64,000 bases of DNA from Batrachochytrium dendrobatidis JAM81 (taxonomy: Eukaryota > Chytridiomycota > Chytridiomycetes > Rhizophydiales), in contig NW_006281099.1 of assembly GCF_000203795.2 (NCBI RefSeq), forward strand, positions 3,436,532 through 3,500,531, read 5' to 3'. A program made the translations under genes and the position numbers. Under the pieces are notes generated by a model that saw only the letters and a program-made list of their open reading frames with translations, did not search any database and had not been told where the DNA came from. Positions 36,511 to 48,776 of the stretch are shown one piece after another (the first letter of the stretch is position 1; each line of letters begins with the position of its first letter).

Positions 36511-39500
36511 TTAGCCTTTTGCTTCAAGATTTGGATTCAAGTGTGGGGATCGATCTATAGTCTCGTATGCACGACTTTCTGGCCCATTTGTCAGTGTCTT
36601 GCTTAAAAAAGTTTTAGTTGCAATGGGACCCGTAGATAAGATGTCGGTATCGTTTGGCTTGAGTCGGTAAAAAAGAACATATCCAAATTTATACTAGATA
36701 CACACGATTCAATCGTTAGGACATTAGTTTAAAGCATTAAGCAACACCCTTATGAAACAATAACATACATATCTAGAGTCAAACTCTGCCGGTTCAACAA
36801 GCTCGTCATCAAATTTAAACCATTTGTTCATCCGTTTGCATAATGCCACGTAGTGTCCAGAATCCGTGCTACCGTGATGATTACTTACGGCAAACAGCTC
36901 GTATCGCTTAAACTGCTCCATATCACACACACTAAACTGGCCCATCTCTAAATCGTCAAGTGGATAATCCACTCTTGACTCCAACTTGGCCCATGATTCA
37001 AGATGAGGATTGAAAACAAACCGCTTGAGATGCACAATCAATATCTTGGGGAGTTTCCAAAGGTCTAGCTTCTTTAAACCATTGGTGTGTTTCTTGCAAT
37101 TCCCACAATACCACTCGTCAACCTCTTCCTCTTTAAGATGCTGTTTGATGCAGTCGTAAAATGAGATACTACGTGGAGATTCATCGTCGATACACCCCGA
37201 TATCGGCTAATATCAGTCATTTTTGATAAAAATAATATTGTTTAAAAACTGCTGGATTCTTTACCAGCAAATCATACTTGTGACAAATACAGACGTTTAA
37301 TCTGGACACATTCTCCCATCATCATGCTTGCAACATACCTTTTGAATTTTATCCAGATCCAATACCTTGCAAAAAAGATTGCAGTTTTTCCACAAAAGTG
37401 ACACATGCTGCTCTCCACCTCCAAGGTATATCTTTTCAATCCCATCATGATCCTCATTATTATCCGAATGGATAGTAAAAAAAGGTTCTTCTATCTCCAT
37501 TAGCACTTCCAGCGTTATCCCGCAAACCATTTGTCTGCAAAGTTGTGCAAATGAATCAAAATATTATTAAAAATCATCGTGTATACTCTTGTCTAATTGC
37601 AATACATCAGCCAAAATAACTGCACCATACCTGGAGTAAAGTTGCTTAAAAATGGCAATATATAATTCTCTGTGCGTATAAAGTGCCTTGGGAAGAGTTA
37701 TAAGAATAGGAAATCCAACTGACTGATTACAGCCATGTTGTTCATCTCCATCGCTTGCTTTACTAGCACTGTCTTGATCTTCTAATGTAGTCACAAATTG
37801 TGATATACACAGGTAAGTTTGATCATACGGAACTTCGTAAATTATTATGCTTGGAGTTGTGTCAGCAAAAGAGAGATAGTCCTGCACTACACCGCTTAAT
37901 TTATCAAGTTTATGAATCGTGTGTTGATCTTGGAGAAACCCACACATAAGCTAGAATAGTCAAAGGTTCAAAAACAAGCACAAATTAAAATTCAAAAGCC
38001 GCACGCAAATACGCTTCAAACACCCACATGTCAACAACTTACATTTTCAGTCTGAGTATTGTATGCTTTGGATATCTTCTCTAGTAAATCATCCATCGAC
38101 ATCAGCGCAGGCACAGAGAGACGATTCCAATGCGGGGGGTGGCCAAATGGCGTAAAATAGAAATGAAAATCAACATTAATCTGAGGAATCTCCATACTCA
38201 GATTCATAAAGGCGTCAAACTTGATAGATGATTTGCCACATGCTTTGCATTTGATCCGACTCTTGTATTGGCCTTGGAACATGTCAACAACGATCGAATC
38301 ATTCCTTTTTGCATGAGCATCCCAGTAAATTGCGGCAACTTCTGTCGAACAAACGGAATCATCGAAATCGGGAAGTTCAATGCACGGCTTATGGAAAATG
38401 CGATTCACATCTGAGAATTTACATTCGGCGAATCACAGCGTAAATTAATACAACAGCTATTATAAATCAACAAGCATTTATAATAAAGTAAAGCATATGG
38501 CCAACAACAAAACACCACAGTACTATACCCTCATGAAGCTCATCCAATATAAAATTAAGAAATTCTTGTGCATCCTGCTGAGTATATGAATCATACAGTG
38601 CCCAACATTTTGATAAAGTTCTTTTCAATGCTTGTGGGAAAAAAGGGCGTGAGCATAAAGTCAAATCTTTGAGTAATTTTGCAAACATTTCTGCCATTTG
38701 CCCCTTGCTGTTGGAAAGCGGATTCTCTCGGTTGAGATGACTCATAAACGTTCCATCTAGAAACAGTGTAATAAAATAGGTATATAAATACAAGCCAATT
38801 AATTCATTCCTGGTGGCTAAAATGCTGAAATATAATACTATAAACTAAACTTTGCATATAAACAAGTAACCATGTGGAGTTTAGTAATGCATCAACATAC
38901 CGATAAAATATGCTGAAAATTCAGGAATGCTTGCCAGACATTGAATGATATTAATAAAATAACAGTCCTAAATCAAAAACCACAAATACAGTAGCTATTC
39001 AGCATCTTCCAATTAAATATATCCATTACAAAACACTATAATGCAATAACACCCACCACTCCTTCGTTCAGTAGTCCACACCACACATTGGCTGAGATAT
39101 TTGACATAGGTAGTTGAGATACCGATGAATTTTCGTTTAATGATGACGTAACAGCAAAATCCGGATCAGTTGAGTCTACTGTAGTTACACTAGATTGTGT
39201 ATCTTTTATATCTACATAGAGCTGAGACATATATACAGGCGAAAGATGGCGTGATGATCGAGGTGAATCCTGTTTAAGTCGTATATGCAGATAAACACAC
39301 ACATGTCAAGATATGCAATGATAATATAATTGGTGAAAAATACTTTACCGATAAATCAGACAATTCATCCAAGTGCAACATAGCATCCGTTTCCTCGGCG
39401 ATATTTTGCTTTAGTGTAGCATCGTTCATTTCAGCAAAAAGAGCTTCGTCAATCAATGATTCATTGTCAATTTGAACAGTTTCTGCAGTCTAAATACCCA

Positions 39501-40552
39501 ATTAAAAATAAACAACCCAGCCGATACAGCGCATCGTAGAATAAAATCAAAATAGCTTACCATTGGTTGATTGTGAAAATCTACAAGTTCCATATCAATC
39601 TTTTTTGGATACGGCTCTGCAATGCTTTTAAATAAAGTCACCTCTATTTTATATCGGTTAACACACTTTTCGTACCTATCTTGAGCGATTGGCAACTCAA
39701 TCATGATTTTCAAAGCCTTTTTCCATGCAGGAAACGTGATCATTGGATATCCATCAATAAATACCAACTTTGCGTCAGCTTCAGTTAAATTCTTGATATA
39801 GATACAAAAGACTAGCTTTTCTTCTGTTTGATAAAAGTCAGTTTTTGGTATGCTATTCAAAGAAAACATGCATATTCAATTATACAAAAAATCGTTAGTA
39901 AACGAAATGTATTGGCAGTTATAACGGGTTTAAGTTGACAGAATCAACAGCCAAAAATTGCAATTGTGACGAGTTGAATAGCTTGCCTGGTTAAATCTGG
40001 TACCAAATTTTTTGATTCACATGCGACTGTCTTGATGTCCTTAGAGTCCACATCTAGTTTACTATCGCGACGAAATAAAGAATCTTGAATAGAGCCTATC
40101 GCGACATGAGGTATACTGGTTTGAAAGCATATGGTGGATGTTTCTGGTCCAGCCATCATATGAGCATCAGCAGTAGATTCTGCACTGGGAAAATGTGCTG
40201 TATCAATGCTTTCCCCATTGGAAAGAGATTTTGGACTAGCTTCTTTAAACAGCTTGGCTGGTACTTTGCCATTGGTTGCGACAGCTCTCTGTAGATCTTT
40301 TATGGATGCTGCTATATTAGCGGCAATGCATGCCTTTTGTTCTTTTGCTGAAATATTGTATTGACTAAACAATTTAGGAAGCTCATCTTTGTACGTGGCT
40401 ATAGGGGAAGTTGACAGATACGCTACAAGTGAAGCTATAGCTTCTTCAAAAGGTGGAATTGTAGTTGGCAGATCACTTGGTCGGCTGGTGGCATGTTTTT
40501 TTGGAATAGATGTAGACTCCCTTTCTCGCTCACTATTAGAATCAGTAGTCAT
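36511..40552 (-). CDS. CS-domain ubiquitin-specific protease (USP19-like)
   Basis: A cysteine deubiquitinase. The first exon (39987-40552, MTTDSNSERERES) is Ser/Thr-rich. Exon 2 encodes a CS/p23-like beta fold: IPKTDFYQTEEKLVFCIYIK, then NRYKIEVTLFKSIAEPYPKK. Animal USP19 also combines CS domains with a USP domain. The USP domain follows: the Cys box is formed across an intron (CGLLNEG-V-DCYFINIIQCL), then SYTQQDAQEFLNFILDELH, FQGQYKSRIKCKACGKSS, a ubiquitin-like inserted region, VDEWYCGNCKKHTNGLKKLD, ILIVHLKRFVFNPH, the His box NHHGSTDSGHYVALCKR and WFKFDDELVEPAEF, ending FGYVLFYRLKP. Two CxxC pairs can bind zinc. Cys, His and Asp are all present, so activity is likely. Intron 1 (39853-39986) uses a GC donor. 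Confidence 0.85.
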
Positions 40553-40610
40553 TTCTGTTGATTGCTATTATGAAAATTCATACATGGTCCGACCAGTAGA
40601 TGTTAGTACA

Positions 40611-41482
40611 CTATTCTGCCATTGTATAAGTTGTGGTCTAAAAATAATTATACACCTGATATGAAATGACATATTTAAACTAACCTGCATTAGCTTCTTG
40701 CGTTTTTTATTTTGCTTCTGGCAAAGCTTGATTGAGTTTGAACTGGCAACAAGATTTTTGTTATCCCCAAGTAAATTAGTGCTGCGAGATGTATAAGCAG
40801 ATGGAGTTTCATCATTAGCAGTTTTTTTCAAACCAGCATTTTTTTGTGTATTGGTATCACTTGCATCCGTATTTTGAGATTCTGCAGCAGCCACAGCATC
40901 GTAGATGGCAGCTGCGGCACCGGATTCCCGATAATCTTTGAGTGATTTGAGTGAAATTGCAGGTTTTTTTGGCGACAGAGATAATGAATCCATGCTTTCC
41001 ACTGGAGATGTAGGCATATGGCAGTGTATCTTGAGTAGATTAGCTAAAATGCTGGGACGATCGCCAGACTTGAACTGAGCCACTTTGTTATTAGCTAAAT
41101 CAAATCTCACTTTCCCTCTTGAAGATAGAGACGAATGGATCGAGTTGTTGGACGGTATATTTTTTGAGCCTTTCTTGCTATTGTTGCACTTTTTTTGGGC
41201 AAGTGATGCTGGACTTGGACTGATAGGAACAGGCGGAGGCTCAAGACAAGCAGAGTCTGTGGAAACGGACTTTACAAAGTGCTCTGATACTGTGCTAAGC
41301 TTCTGTTGGTCAAGGTTAAGCTCTTGAGTAGAAATAGTTTGTTGAGATAAAAGAGTTACACAAGCGTCAATAGTAGTGTCGCTGTCTGGAGTATCCACAG
41401 CAGCCGATGCTGGATTCTTTCTGTTAATAGGATGCCGTTTAGAATTAGTATAGTGGCCTTTGCCGTACTTTTTAGTCTTCAT
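40611..41482 (-). CDS. Basic Ser-rich protein with a PP1-docking-like motif, unknown function
   Basis: Not firmly recognised. Two exons (40685-41482 and 40611-40637) give 274 residues from MKTKKYGKGHYTNSKRHP. It is Lys- and Ser-rich with a basic C-terminus (QKQNKKRKKLMQ), suggesting nuclear or nucleolar location. Around residue 124 lies GKVRFDLANNKVAQF, followed by SILANLLKIH. A KVxF-then-hydrophobic arrangement of this kind also occurs near the C-terminus of RRP1-type nucleolar proteins, where it docks protein phosphatase 1, so a similar role is a reasonable but unproven guess. The stop lies 58 bp upstream of the start of the CS-USP gene, on the same strand. Confidence 0.65.
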
Positions 41483-41839
41483 AGTCAATTGGCTACAAAA
41501 AACCTCCTGATAAGGCAGACAAGTGTATTGACTATGCACTCCTATTGGCTAGGACAGTTCCAACTCGTCGGAGTGTCGAATAATTTATTTGATTTTCCAG
41601 TAATTTTCGCTGCCGAAACAAAACTTGGGCCAAAATCTTGTTCATGGCAACAACTCCGATTACAAGTCACTGGTCGTCATCAGCAGCCAAACTCAACCAT
41701 CAAGATAGTCTGAAAATGCATGAATCATTTTAGATATGCAACTGACCTGTAGATGGAAGCCGATTCTATTTTATATTGCTCCAACATATAACGCATCAGG
41801 CTAAATCAGTTCAAAACATTCTGTATCTTTTTCATTTCA

Positions 41840-44771
41840 TCACACTACTGGAATCCCTGCTTCTGTATACCCATCAGCAGCTGGTGCAGTAGCCATGTCG
41901 TTGTCGTTGTCTTTGCCTTTTTTACCAAAGTCTCGAATACGCGCAAATGCCTCGTCCCGAATCGCTCCCGACCCATCATCAATATAATTGAAAAAGTCTT
42001 CTTCACATGATTTTATCAAATCCTCCAGTGCTGATCCAGTTGGTTTTGATGCACCAGAATTGGGACGTTTTTGAGCTGCCTTGATTCTTTTTTCTCTGGC
42101 AGAGCTCTCTAATGTCTTTTCACGTTTGGCCTCGCGTTCCAACATCTAAATTGCATCGGTTGTTGATCAAATAAAGCATTGACTGAGTTCACTAAACTGC
42201 TTAAATCAACCACTACTGTGTTTAATAAACATATAGCTGGTATTACCTGTGAAAAAATAGATTTTTCGTTGTTTTGCAATTTAGCAAGACCATCAGACAG
42301 TTCAAAAATAGTTGTAGACCCATCTTGAGCAGAAGCTGCAAGGATTCTACCATGCTCTTGTGCCTTGATGCAATGAATGGGGGAATTGCACACCTAGGGT
42401 TTAAATAAATATCAAACTGTTGATTAGAGTTTTCAAGCATATGGATAGTAATTTATAAATATTGAGCATAACAGTATACCTGAACAGTGAGAGTTGGTTC
42501 GTTTTGCTTGAAAATATAATCCCATATATCAAGTGTGCCGTCTCTCTTGGATGTAAAGAATACAGATGGACGTGTTGGACTCCAACACCCATCGGTCAAG
42601 TACTGCATGCTGTATTTGGTAGACATAATAGGCGATTTTACATCTTCTGCCCAAATCTGATTGTTGCGCAATAAAAAATTTGATTAAAATTGAGCATCAA
42701 AAATAAAAGCCAAAGTTTAAACAGATTCTTACTTGTGCTTTCCAATCGCCAATAGTCAAAAAGTTTTTGAGGAAAAATGGATTACGCTAGGAATCAGTGA
42801 ATCATGTTAGTTTATGTCACAATGTGCAGCGTTATAAATGGCTGCCGATATTTTTTGTATATGAACCCGTATCTCGTTACCTGAAGTGCACATATTGGAC
42901 CATGATGACCTGGGTAAATATGTGTAATCTTTTCGGATGGATTTTTGGCTTTTTTGTTGCACATGAAAATACTGCCGTTTTCTGATCCAACCATAAACTT
43001 GGTTGGCTACAACATGTCATGCGTAAAAGCAAGTGTTTTCAAAAACAAATAGACATTAGCTGCTTTTGCTACTCAGCATACTGCTTCCAACTCTGCCACT
43101 TACCATGGTAGTTTCAAAGTCCAAAACAGTACCTCCGACAATACTGCCATTTTTTTCGGGATCAATAATCATCGTTTCAGTTGGTTCGCTCAGCTTTCGA
43201 ATATCCCACCACAAAACCTGTCCATCAGTTGACACTGAAAAAAATTCACAGCCTAACAGGTATATCTAACATATTAGCCATTCAGAAACTTTGAATACTT
43301 GACCATGTTTCAACATGCATTTTACCTGACTTGGACTGCACCCACGAAACATTGTATACTGGATCGCGATGACTTTTTTCAATGGGTGATGTATCTACTG
43401 GAAATGATCCTTTACGTGTATCCCAATATGCTAGAAATAGTATATCAAACAACATAAACAATAATCTCTATTTAATCAAACAAATAATCAAGTAAATTGC
43501 AGCATACTATCCACGTTGATAATAAAGCAAATTAAGAATCTTACACAAGAGTCCGTTGTACAATCCACCAACAAGAATATGTGGATCTTTAGGATTGTAT
43601 TTGATGCTTACAATTGGTGATGCTGGTGACAAGGTCTGTTCAGGAGTGTTTGGGTTTTCAACATCCCAAATATACGAATCTAAACACATGTTGGCAGGCA
43701 TTTTTTGAAAATCTAGCACAGAATATGCCACCGCGATTTTATGTCCATCGTCGGGATACCATGACAAGTAGGATGCTGGCCTTTTGATAGAATTAGGATC
43801 TCTAAATAAAGTGTGAGTAGACAATGATGAATTTGGTGTGTTTGCACAGATGTAGTCTATTTTTCAAATTGATAATATATACAGACCTGTATACATTGAT
43901 TGATTTGGCAGCTGGCGGTTCAGCTGAAATATTATCTACTGCATCAACAAAATATTCTTCATAGATATCAATTGCATTGTTTTGCTTGATACAGTGCTCC
44001 ATGGACTAAAAAATACAGACGCAAACAATAATCAGTATATTGATTGGATTTGGTAGCAAATCTATAAAACTCACATCTCCAAGAGATTTAATGGCACGCA
44101 TGTATTCTTCATCCTTTTCTATCTTTTTACGGTAACGGATAGTGTGCTCAACATCAGTTGGATCGACATCTTTTGGCCAGCCACCTTGTGTATGCAGAAT
44201 ACCTCGATTGGTAAAGGAAAAACTTTCTGTATTCACCTAGTGTTGGTGGTGATAAACAACGCCCATTATGCTCTGTTAGTGCATTGACAATTATAATGTA
44301 ATGGATTCCTTTAAATCAATCTGGAAATAGACATATGCAATTGTGTAAGACTGGTATTGCTCATAGTCTGTTCAAATTGGATGATAGTTTATGCAGGTAT
44401 CGGCGCGTCTAATACCATCAGATATAACCTCGTTCAAGATAAAGCATATGGACTTTAGTCCAAGCTATAGTAGATGGCATAGATAAATCTACCAAATACG
44501 ATACATTCATTATAAAAACGAATGTACATGCAGAATCAAACGGCATGTTTTTCTATATGGAGGTGGTTCCAGATTCAGTACACTCTACCTCATGCTCCGA
44601 CTTTTCAGGAGCACATTGCACTTCCGCTTGGCATGGGTTTCGTTCAACATAGTTTTTGATATAGGCTGGTTCTGGAGGAATATTAACAGCCAGCTCTGCT
44701 GAACGCTCTGAAAAAAGAGGTTGTTTTCCAAACTCTTTACGTTTTCGCTGGTAGACGTATACAATTTCCAT
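41840..44771 (-). CDS. DNAI2: Axonemal outer-arm dynein intermediate chain 2
   Basis: This WD40 subunit anchors the outer dynein arm to flagellar doublet microtubules. The N-terminus [20 protein letters not shown] then [16 protein letters not shown] and SEHEVE is diagnostic. Later exons carry [38 protein letters not shown], then [55 protein letters not shown]-like [14 protein letters not shown] and [20 protein letters not shown]. The tail is charged ([20 protein letters not shown]) and ends with an acidic stretch. There are about eleven exons, more than most genes here. The start at 44771 gives MEIVYVY as in orthologues. This gene is the clearest sign that the organism has motile flagella. 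Confidence 0.96.
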
Positions 44772-45048
44772 GTTGGATATGTATTGAATCAAGTGTTGGG
44801 TTGGACTGCTAAAATTGGTCGCGTTGTCGAGTTCAAAATTAAAGACGAAAGGGATGAGAACGCATAATATATATTTATATTTCAACAACTAGATTTGCCA
44901 TGGTTTGAAGCCATCCTGATGGCATCAAGCAGACTGCAGCAGTCGCATTTCAAAACCAAGAATGCTCCATTTTTAACGCTGTACGACTGCTGTACGTAGA
45001 TTTAAACCTATGCACATCTGTTATAGTTTGGTAAATATTACTTTGATT
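44772..45048. other. Spacer DNAI2 promoter side
   Basis: 277 bp between the DNAI2 start and the stop of the alpha/beta hydrolase, both on the minus strand. It includes the DNAI2 promoter; no distinct motif is recognised. Confidence 0.35.
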
Positions 45049-46005
45049 TTATAGTTTAGCTGGTAGTATTGTATGGAGCTGTGTTGAGTGAGAAAACACT
45101 GGATATGCCCCATAAAGTATATAAGAAAGCACAGGTTTCCAGAGTATTTGCTGATTTGTGCTAAAAAAGAACCCCATATGGCCTACAGATTCTATCCCAA
45201 GATCTATACGTGGATCCAAATGCCTCCAATCTACATCAGCACTCTTAAGTAGCGAGGCAAAGTCAGATATGGCTTGCTTGCTAATTAATGCGTCGTCGGA
45301 AAAAGACAGCAGTAACAGTGGATTCTTCCATTCAGAAGTAGCTTTGGCATATTTTGGTTGTCGAGCTAAATAGCTGCGAGATCGAGACCAGTACGACCAC
45401 TGTCGAGCGACGCCTTTCGGAATATCTTCAATCTTGAGTAAACCCAACTCACGACAGGGTAGATAATTATACCACCATGCAAATCCGGGAAAGAGAACAA
45501 AATGTGCCAGTGCCAGTGAAGGAATATTAGACAGTCCCTGAGCAGCATAATAGGCAGATCCACATGTAACAAATAGAGATCTGGCAATATGTTTTGAGAG
45601 TGGGTTGATGGTGGCAATATGCCCTCCAACACTGTGACCAATAAGAATGATATCGCTGGTTGACCCAAAACGAGAGTGCATATACTTTATAATGGCTGGC
45701 TGGTCCCAAAATGCCCAGTCGCTAATGTTTGCCTTGAATCCGACAAGAGTGCCCTCTTTAGGGAGAGATTCACCAATGCCTCGATAATCATACGATAGTA
45801 CTGCATCGACTCCATTCTGAACCAAAAAGGCTGCAAAAGGAAAGTAAAACTTTTGGAGTGCTCCTGTTGCTGCATTGATAATAACTACTATGCGTTTAGC
45901 TAAAGACGGGGTTGCATTTGTAGGTTGAGATTGAAATAAAGTTGCTCCTAGAGAAAAGCCATCTGCTGTTGTTATTGCCAGTTTAGTCTGAGAGAATGCT
46001 GCCAT
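45049..46005 (-). CDS. Alpha/beta hydrolase, intronless, bacterial-like
   Basis: A predicted serine hydrolase of 318 residues in a single uninterrupted exon. The nucleophile elbow GHSVGGH puts the catalytic Ser near residue 125. Upstream are the strand-turn VVIINAATGALQKFY (oxyanion region) and LSYDYRGIGES, followed by NISDWAFWDQPAIIKYM. C-terminal candidates for the acid and His are FSDDALISKQA and ESVGHMGFFF. The arrangement resembles the predicted hydrolases grouped as COG4757, mostly bacterial. There is no signal peptide; it is probably cytosolic. The substrate is unknown. I start at the ATG at 46003-46005 because the five codons upstream lack an ATG. Being intronless among intron-rich neighbours is unusual and fits, but does not prove, horizontal acquisition. 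Confidence 0.85.
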   Translation of the reverse strand: MAAFSQTKLAITTADGFSLGATLFQSQPTNATPSLAKRIVVIINAATGALQKFYFPFAAFLVQNGVDAVLSYDYRGIGESLPKEGTLVGFKANISDWAFWDQPAIIKYMHSRFGSTSDIILIGHSVGGHIATINPLSKHIARSLFVTCGSAYYAAQGLSNIPSLALAHFVLFPGFAWWYNYLPCRELGLLKIEDIPKGVARQWSYWSRSRSYLARQPKYAKATSEWKNPLLLLSFSDDALISKQAISDFASLLKSADVDWRHLDPRIDLGIESVGHMGFFFSTNQQILWKPVLSYILYGAYPVFSHSTQLHTILPAKL

Positions 46006-46289
46006 GGCAAAGTTGTTCAATCTGAAATGTCAGATCCATAAGAGCTTGTAACCAAGGATCGTCGCGTATTTGTTTTAGCTTTGCCATTCTATGGGATATA
46101 CACAAGTGGCTATTGTAGTGTCACGAATAAGTAGTTTCATTTCCCCAGTTAAATATTGGATGGCCAACATTATATATTCTAATCCTTTGAACAAGTGCAA
46201 TCTTTTCACAGTCTTGTTCAACTAAAAAGCTTATGGGTTTATTGGCTACGAGGGATTACATAGCATAATTAGTACCCTGGGATCTGAGT

Positions 46290-48627
46290 TTATACTGGCT
46301 CCGTGTAGTTTCCAGGAACATATCCTTCCTTGCCATCATATCGACAGCGCCACCATCCATCATCTTGCTTTTCAATCACATCTAAAACTAGACCTGCTTT
46401 CACGGACATTTCTTGAGATCCAGCAGCAGCCTCAAACTCAAACACTACTTTGCATCGATCAATAATAGGTCCACCAGCCAACTTCTCCATTCCAGGGTTG
46501 CAGATTGACGACGATAGTGGCATCAACGGAGCGTTACCGGTTGGGGATTGAGTTGGTTTGATTGATGAAAAACTATTTTGGGATGGAGACATTTTACTCA
46601 CCATTTCAATCACGCTGGGTGTACCAAAATTTGAAATGGTTAATGGACTGGCTGTAGTCACACGGTTTTGAACAGCGATAGGCGCATCGGGAGGTGAAAC
46701 ACCATCGACTGTAGCTACGTAAACCAGTAACTTGTGTCGTTTCATCATGAGTGTGTCAATTCGTCGCTCCAACAGCAACTTTTGCTCCACAAGGTCATCC
46801 ATGACTTTTGTATCCCCTGCAGCCGACTATAAAATGACCGTGTTTAAAACATGATAAATTGTTTGAGCAGTTAAATTCAATGGAATCAAGAGTATCATAC
46901 ATAAGTCATCACTGAGTAGTACCTTTTCTTTGTGAGCATGAATTAGACTTTCGATTCCCTGACGCTTTTTTTCAACCTCGGCAACTTCTTTTTCATGTAT
47001 CTTGGCACGATCTACTGCTTTTTTACGACCTTGTTTAGCAGGAAGAACAACGATTTGGTCCTCAATTTGATCTTCATAGGTATCCTCACGGGTTTTGCTT
47101 AATCCTCTGAGAAATGTTCTTTTGCTATTCTCAGTCTCCTGCGTATCGCTCATGAAAAAGTCTTTGGGCAATGGATCATTGGATTGAAAAGATCGAATAA
47201 ATAGTTCCATGTCCGCTTTGCCATTGATATTATTGACCGTATCAGACATTAACTGATAAGATTTTTCAACCTTTGGGCCATTAGAAATGTTGAAATCAAC
47301 GTAATTACGAAGAGCGGTTTGGCAAAATGTTGTTCTGTTGTCCATATCAGCCCCTTGAATACACTGCAATTCATAGTAAAATAGACAGAAAATGTAAACA
47401 TTTTGAATAATTGACATTGCATACAAGCTAAATAGTTCTTACATCGAGCAGATTAGGAAGAATTTCGTCAAAATGCTTGTTTTTGAGCTCGTTACTCTGA
47501 ATCATGCATTGTTTGTAAGCAATAGATGCTTCTTGGGCAGCAGTGGCTTTTTTATCTGCTTCAAGCTTATGCTATATTGGTTTTAACCGATATAGTTTGA
47601 ATTAGAATATGCAGTGTAAAAAACATAGTAAACAATAAAAATTACCTGGTCGATGATCTTTTTAGTGGAATTGTGATCAGCACTAACTTTCTCATAGGCT
47701 TCCTTTGCTGCATCCATGTCTTTCATGGCTTTTTCGTATCGCTGTTGTACTTTTTCAAGATTATCAACAGTCTTCTTTAATTCTCCACTGGCTTTGCGAA
47801 TATCATCAAAATACTATCATATTTAGAATACAGCATTCACACGATATGAAAAATAATTAGATGCAATGCATATTATACTGTATCTTTGCTGATTTACTAG
47901 TTACATATAGATACAATTGTAAAGTTACCTGCTTGTTTATTTTCTCATTGTCTTTAGCTCGATGCTTGATGTTTTTGCGTACATCTGCCTCAATTTTGTC
48001 GCAAACTTCAAGTTTGTAATTGGCAATGGCTTCTGTCTCGTTCAAAATCAACATCCAGGTTTGGGACAATGTGCTGAAAGTTTAAATTGATATTTATCAT
48101 TAGATATCCACCAGCAACGTCAAGATATGAGCAAGGCAATAGTGTGATTTATTTACCTTCCAAGAACAGCCTTGTTGAAATTGGAATTGACTTTCTCATT
48201 AAGTTTACGAGAAATCTCCTCTTTGTGCTGTTTAGTCACTTTTTGCATATTTCTCGCAGCATCTGCTTGAATTGTCAGTATTTGCTTCATAAAGTCGTTG
48301 ATTTTCTCCATAAATTGAACTCCATGCTCTGCATAGCTTTCAATTACAGGAACTTGATCCTATATTGTATTTAAATACGGTTACTTTGGGGGTTAAAAGG
48401 AGTTGGAGCGTACATTATCTGAACGCGTTAGATATACATATTGGCATATACAGACTGCTAGGGCTATATTTACAACAGGTAGGCACTAGCATGCTCCATT
48501 TACTGGAGAAAGTTTTTTAGAGATATAGATGATGAAGCTTGTAGTAATAGTAGAATAGAGCATTGTTTAAAGTTTCGATATGCTTTATTTTGAAAAAACT
48601 CACCCATAGATCTTTGCCAAATGACAT
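46290..48627 (-). CDS. F-BAR, HR1 and SH3 domain protein (Toca/CIP4/Bzz1-like)
   Basis: A membrane-curving adaptor that links endocytic membranes to Arp2/3 actin assembly. The N-terminus MSFGKDLW-DQVPVIESYAEH starts an F-BAR domain, continued through NMQKVTKQHKEEISRKL, ETEAIANYKLEVCDKIEADV, ASGELKKTVDNLEKVQQRYE and FCQTALRNYVDFNIS. A basic coiled coil (AKIHEKEVAEVEKKRQGIES then KVMDDLVEQKLLLERRIDTL) matches the HR1 region that binds Cdc42-type GTPases. After a Ser/Pro linker comes a C-terminal SH3: CKVVFEFEAAAGSQEMSVKA, DGWWRCRYDGKEGYVPGNYT. Seven or eight exons; the first is only eight codons long. The start lies 150 bp from the divergent gene at 48777. Confidence 0.9.
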
Positions 48628-48776
48628 TCTTTCACACTGCGAATACTTGCCGTGAAAAGCAAAGTATTAATACACATGCATTCAGCATCCTCAGGAGAAA
48701 TGCTGGAATTACGGTTGAATCATAAATTATCCTGTTTGCGACCTTCCAAGTCAGTTCTTTTAGCCTAGGATTTACA
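48628..48776. promoter_or_regulatory. Short bidirectional promoter (F-BAR gene / flagellar-type gene)
   Basis: Only 149 bp separate the two divergent start codons, so promoter elements and both 5' leaders are shared or overlapping. No canonical box is obvious. Confidence 0.5.
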
